From: Micromonospora sp. U21
Lineage (GTDB): Bacteria > Actinomycetota > Actinomycetes > Mycobacteriales > Micromonosporaceae
Direction of reading: 5' to 3'
Assembly (NCBI RefSeq): GCF_018070045.1
Contig: NZ_JAGPYK010000005.1
Coordinates: 1-64,000 of the forward strand
Length of the DNA: 64,000 nucleotides
In this document: positions 59,954-64,000 of the stretch, piece after piece
Numbering within the stretch: position 1 is the stretch's first letter
Layout of the letters: each line of letters opens with the position of its first letter
The notes under the pieces: model-generated
The model's input: only the letters and a program-made list of their open reading frames with translations
Told to the model about the DNA's origin: nothing
Databases searched by the model: none
Made by a program: the position numbers and the translations under genes

Positions 59954-61228
59954 ATGGCGGCGGACGTGGACGCCAGACGCACCACCGTGCGCGACATGCG
60001 TCGCGCCAACCGGTCGGTTCTGCTCACCCGGATCTGGCTGGACGGCCCGCTGAGCCGCCCCGAGCTGGGGCAGTCCACCGCGCTGAGCCTGGCCAGCGTG
60101 AGCAACCTGGTCGGTGAGATGATCGCCGAGGGCCTGGTCGAGGAGGCCGGCTTGGTCGAGTCCGACGGCGGCCGCCCGCGGGTGCTGCTGCGGGTCGCCC
60201 CCGGCTACGGCTACCTGGTCGGAGCCGACGTCGGCGAGACCCGGGTGCAGGTCGAACTCTTCGACCTGGCGATGACCGCCCTCGCCAAGGCGGAGTACCC
60301 GATCGCCGCCGCCGAGCCCGACCCCCGGCAGGTCACCGACCACCTGCTGCACGGTCTCACCGCGGTGATCGAGCAGGCCGGCATCGACCCGGCGGCGGTG
60401 CTCGGCTTCGGCGTCGCCGTCTCCGGCACCGTCGAGCGCGCCGCCGACGCCGTGGTGCACGCGCAGACCCTCGGCTGGGACGGCGTGCCACTCGGCGCCA
60501 TGCTGCGCGCCGGCACCGACATCCCGGTGCACATCGACAACGGCGCGAAGACCCTCGGCCAGGCCGAGATGTGGTTCGGCGCAGGCCGCGACGTCCGGCA
60601 CGCGGTCGTTGCCCTGGTCGGCTCCGGCGTCGGGGCCTGCGTGATGGCCAACGGCGTGGGCTACCGCGGCGCGCACAGCAGCGCCGGCGAGTGGGGGCAC
60701 ACCACCATCGTGTACGGGGGCCGCCGCTGCCGCTGCGGCAACCTCGGCTGCCTCGAGGCGTACGTCGGGGCGGAAGGGGTGCTCGACCGGTTCCGCCAGG
60801 CCAACCGCGGTCGCCCGGCGACCGGCCGCGACGAGGAGACGGCCTTCGGCGAACTGCTGCGCGCCACCAACCGCACCGCCGCCAAGGTGCTCGACGAGAC
60901 GGTCGGCTACCTCGGCGCCGGGGTGGCGAACCTGGTGAACCTGTTCAACCCCGAGCGGGTGGTGCTCGGCGGCTGGGCCGGCCTGGCCCTGGGCGAGCGC
61001 TACCTGCCGCAGATCCGCGAGGTCACCGCGCGGCACGCGCTGCGCCAGCCGTACGCCCAGACCTCGATCGAGCTGTGCCGACTCGGACCGGACGCGGTCG
61101 CGATGGGCGCGGCCACCCTGCCAATGGCCCGGCTGCTGCGCGACGGCGGCGTGCCGCGCGAGCCGGCCGCCCGGGTGACCTTGACGCCGGCGCTGACGGC
61201 GCGGCGGCCCCGGTCGCGGACCCGCTGA
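59954..61228 (+). CDS. ROK family transcriptional regulator
   Basis: 424 residues: an N-terminal winged helix (TTVRDMRRANRSVLLTRIWLDGPLSRPELGQSTALSLASVSNLVGEMI) and a ROK sugar-kinase-like body with LVGADVGETRVQVELFDL, HIDNGAKTLGQAEMWFG, GEWGHTTIVYGGRRCRCGNLGCLEAY, where His249, Cys259, Cys261 and Cys266 form the ROK zinc site, and NLVNLFNPERVVLGG. Likely represses sugar genes and responds to a sugar; the neighbouring GH1 gene is the obvious target. ATG 59954 is chosen (GGGAGAGG ahead); an upstream GTG at 59888 is in frame. Confidence 0.9.
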   Translation: MAADVDARRTTVRDMRRANRSVLLTRIWLDGPLSRPELGQSTALSLASVSNLVGEMIAEGLVEEAGLVESDGGRPRVLLRVAPGYGYLVGADVGETRVQVELFDLAMTALAKAEYPIAAAEPDPRQVTDHLLHGLTAVIEQAGIDPAAVLGFGVAVSGTVERAADAVVHAQTLGWDGVPLGAMLRAGTDIPVHIDNGAKTLGQAEMWFGAGRDVRHAVVALVGSGVGACVMANGVGYRGAHSSAGEWGHTTIVYGGRRCRCGNLGCLEAYVGAEGVLDRFRQANRGRPATGRDEETAFGELLRATNRTAAKVLDETVGYLGAGVANLVNLFNPERVVLGGWAGLALGERYLPQIREVTARHALRQPYAQTSIELCRLGPDAVAMGAATLPMARLLRDGGVPREPAARVTLTPALTARRPRSRTR

Positions 61229-61284
61229 GCCACCGGGCCGGCGGCGGGAGTGCCGCCGACCCGGCCGCGGCTCAGGACGCGAGA

Positions 61285-61475
61285 GTCCACTTCTGCTTGG
61301 CCCACCTCGGCCTTGGCCGGCGGCAGCGGCTCGCCCGTGGCGGTCACCGTGACGGCGCCACCCTTGCGCCCCTCGCGTCGGCCGGACAGTGAGGCAAAGA
61401 AGTTCCGGTACGCGACGTTCAGGTCCGCCAGGGCCTGCTGCTGCACAGGGTCGGGTAGACGCGGTCGTTGTACCG
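61285..61475 (-). pseudogene. IS200/IS605 OrfB-like fragment
   Basis: Minus-strand stretch VQQQALADLNVAYRNFFASLSGRREGRKGG matches the segment of IS605-type OrfB (TnpB) proteins just before the conserved core. No catalytic residues are left. It lies in the 359-base gap between the ROK and GH1 genes, which otherwise holds nothing recognised. Confidence 0.5.
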
Positions 61476-61587
61476 AAGCTGCACACCGGACACCATGACG
61501 ATCGGCTATCGACACGAGTTTCGCGAGTGCGGTGGACGCCAGTGCGGCCGCCCGGGAGATCCCGAGCGGCCGCCCCGAGCGGCCGGG

Positions 61588-63000
<1,413 letters not shown>

Positions 63001-63044
63001 GGTTCTCCTCGCGGTTGCGGGTCGTTCGGTCGGACGGAGGGAGG

Positions 63045-64000
63045 TCAGTGGGGGACCGGCGTGGCGGCGGGGTGCAGCCAGCAGGCGACGGCCCGGCCTG
63101 GGTCGGCGACCGGCGCTCCCAGTGCCGGCACCTTCTTGTCGCACGGGTCGAACGCCTTCGGACAGCGCGGGTGGAACGCACAGCCCTCCGGCATGGCCCG
63201 TAGGTCCGGCGGGGAGCCGGGGATGCCGGTCAGCTCGCGGCGCGGGCCGCGTAGCGCCGGGAAGGAGTGCAGCAACCCCTCGGTGTACGGGTGCAGGGCC
63301 CGCCCGTACAGCTGCGCGGCGGGCGCCTCCTCGACGATCCGGCCGCCGTACATGATGGCGATCCGGTCGGAGAACTCGACCAGCAGCGACAGGTCGTGGG
63401 TGATGAACAGCACCGCGAAGTCCAGCCGCTCCCGCAGCTCGGCGAGCTGGCCGAGGATCTGCCGCTGCATCACCACGTCCAGCGCGGTGGTCGGCTCGTC
63501 CATGATGACCACCTGTGGCTCCAGCGCCAGCGCCATGGCGATCATGACCCGCTGCCGCATCCCGCCGGAGAGCTGATGCGGGTAGCTGTCCAGCCGGTCG
63601 GCGGCGATGCCGACCAGGCGGAGCAGGTCCCGGGCCCGGGCCAGCCGACTCGCCGCCGTGCTCCGCGGCTCGTGCGCCTTGATCACGTCGAGCAGCTGGG
63701 TGGAGACCTTGTGCACCGGGTTCAGCGAGTTCATCGCGCCCTGGAACACGATCGAGGTCTCCGCCCAGCGGAACTGCCGCAGCTCGGCCGGGCTGAGGGT
63801 CAGCACGTCGACCGGCGGGCCGTCGACCGGGTGGTATACGACCTGGCCGCCGCTGACCACGCCGGGCGGCGGCAGCAGCCGGGTCAGCCCGTACGCCAGG
63901 GTGGACTTGCCGCTGCCGCTCTCCCCGGCCAGCCCCAGCACCTCGCCCCGGTGCAGGGTCAGGTCGACGTCGCGGACGGCGTGCACCGCCGCGTCGCCGA
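63045..64000 (-). CDS. ABC transporter ATPase, DppD/OppD type, 5' end outside window
   Basis: 318 residues visible. Walker A GLAGESGSGKST, Q-loop IVFQGAMNSLNP, signature LSGGMRQRVMIAMALALEP, Walker B VVIMDEPTTALDV, switch His in FITHDLSLL, and the C-terminal oligopeptide-transporter extension CAFHPRCPKAFDPCDKK with its Cys cluster. OppD/DppD-type subunits serve peptide importers, and in actinomycetes also beta-glucoside and cellobiose importers, which fits the GH1 gene next to it. The N-terminus continues beyond 64000. Confidence 0.92.
   Translation of the reverse strand, partial: GDAAVHAVRDVDLTLHRGEVLGLAGESGSGKSTLAYGLTRLLPPPGVVSGGQVVYHPVDGPPVDVLTLSPAELRQFRWAETSIVFQGAMNSLNPVHKVSTQLLDVIKAHEPRSTAASRLARARDLLRLVGIAADRLDSYPHQLSGGMRQRVMIAMALALEPQVVIMDEPTTALDVVMQRQILGQLAELRERLDFAVLFITHDLSLLVEFSDRIAIMYGGRIVEEAPAAQLYGRALHPYTEGLLHSFPALRGPRRELTGIPGSPPDLRAMPEGCAFHPRCPKAFDPCDKKVPALGAPVADPGRAVACWLHPAATPVPH

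Overview
The window is high-GC DNA (roughly 70% by eye) with GTG starts, four-base gene overlaps and actinobacterial gene families (an AfsR/SARP regulator with NB-ARC and TPR domains, an ECF41/SigJ-type sigma factor, actinobacterial inositol-catabolism genes). It reads as a chromosomal segment of a filamentous actinomycete. The style of the genes suggests Micromonosporaceae, but that is an inference.

Layout. (1) 1-1.3 kb: an ISAs1-type insertion sequence cut by the window edge, which has replaced the 3' end of a KDPG-aldolase gene. (2) 1.2-13.8 kb: a sugar-acid locus. The minus strand carries eda, a cupin dioxygenase-like gene, a His-tailed GroEL paralogue and a Tat-exported mannonate-dehydratase-like protein. 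The plus strand carries a LysR regulator and one eight-gene operon (KduD-like dehydrogenase, RraA-like aldolase, KdgK-like kinase, NitT/TauT-type ABC importer with two permeases, small membrane protein). Two copies of a palindromic box, one in front of lysR and one in front of the operon, are likely LysR sites. (3) 14-24 kb: a decayed accessory region. It holds a tRNA 3' fragment, a rhodanese-CBS gene interrupted by an in-frame TGA, a thioredoxin-fold gene, GntR and LacI fragments, several broken insertion sequences, and fragments of FkbM, GNAT, ABC and multicopper-oxidase genes. Intact genes among them are a VOC protein, a methyltransferase and a membrane-anchored lysozyme-like protein.

(4) 24-40 kb: two well-preserved operons around a GntR/UTRA regulator. 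The minus operon is iolC, a Cgl0159-type aldolase, iolB and iolD. The plus operon is an ABC sugar importer (lipoprotein, two permeases, ATPase), a PHP phosphoesterase, an IolE-like TIM-barrel protein, a Gfo/Idh dehydrogenase and a GH38 alpha-mannosidase. The same 10-base palindrome lies in front of both operons, so they probably form one regulon. The gene content fits uptake and breakdown of a mannosyl-inositol compound.

(5) 40-59.5 kb: mixed single genes and small operons: a DUF1801 protein, a phosphotransferase, an argS probably additional to the housekeeping copy, a YcxB-like protein, an epimerase with an ECF41 sigma factor, an ArsR-SRPBCC-RibD operon, a CoaD-like protein, a large AfsR-type regulator, two exported peptidoglycan-binding proteins, msrA and a DUF1223 protein. 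Several pseudogenes lie between them. (6) 59.5-64 kb: a ROK repressor with a clear operator, a GH1 beta-glucosidase and the start of an oligopeptide/oligosaccharide-type ABC ATPase gene, cut by the window end.
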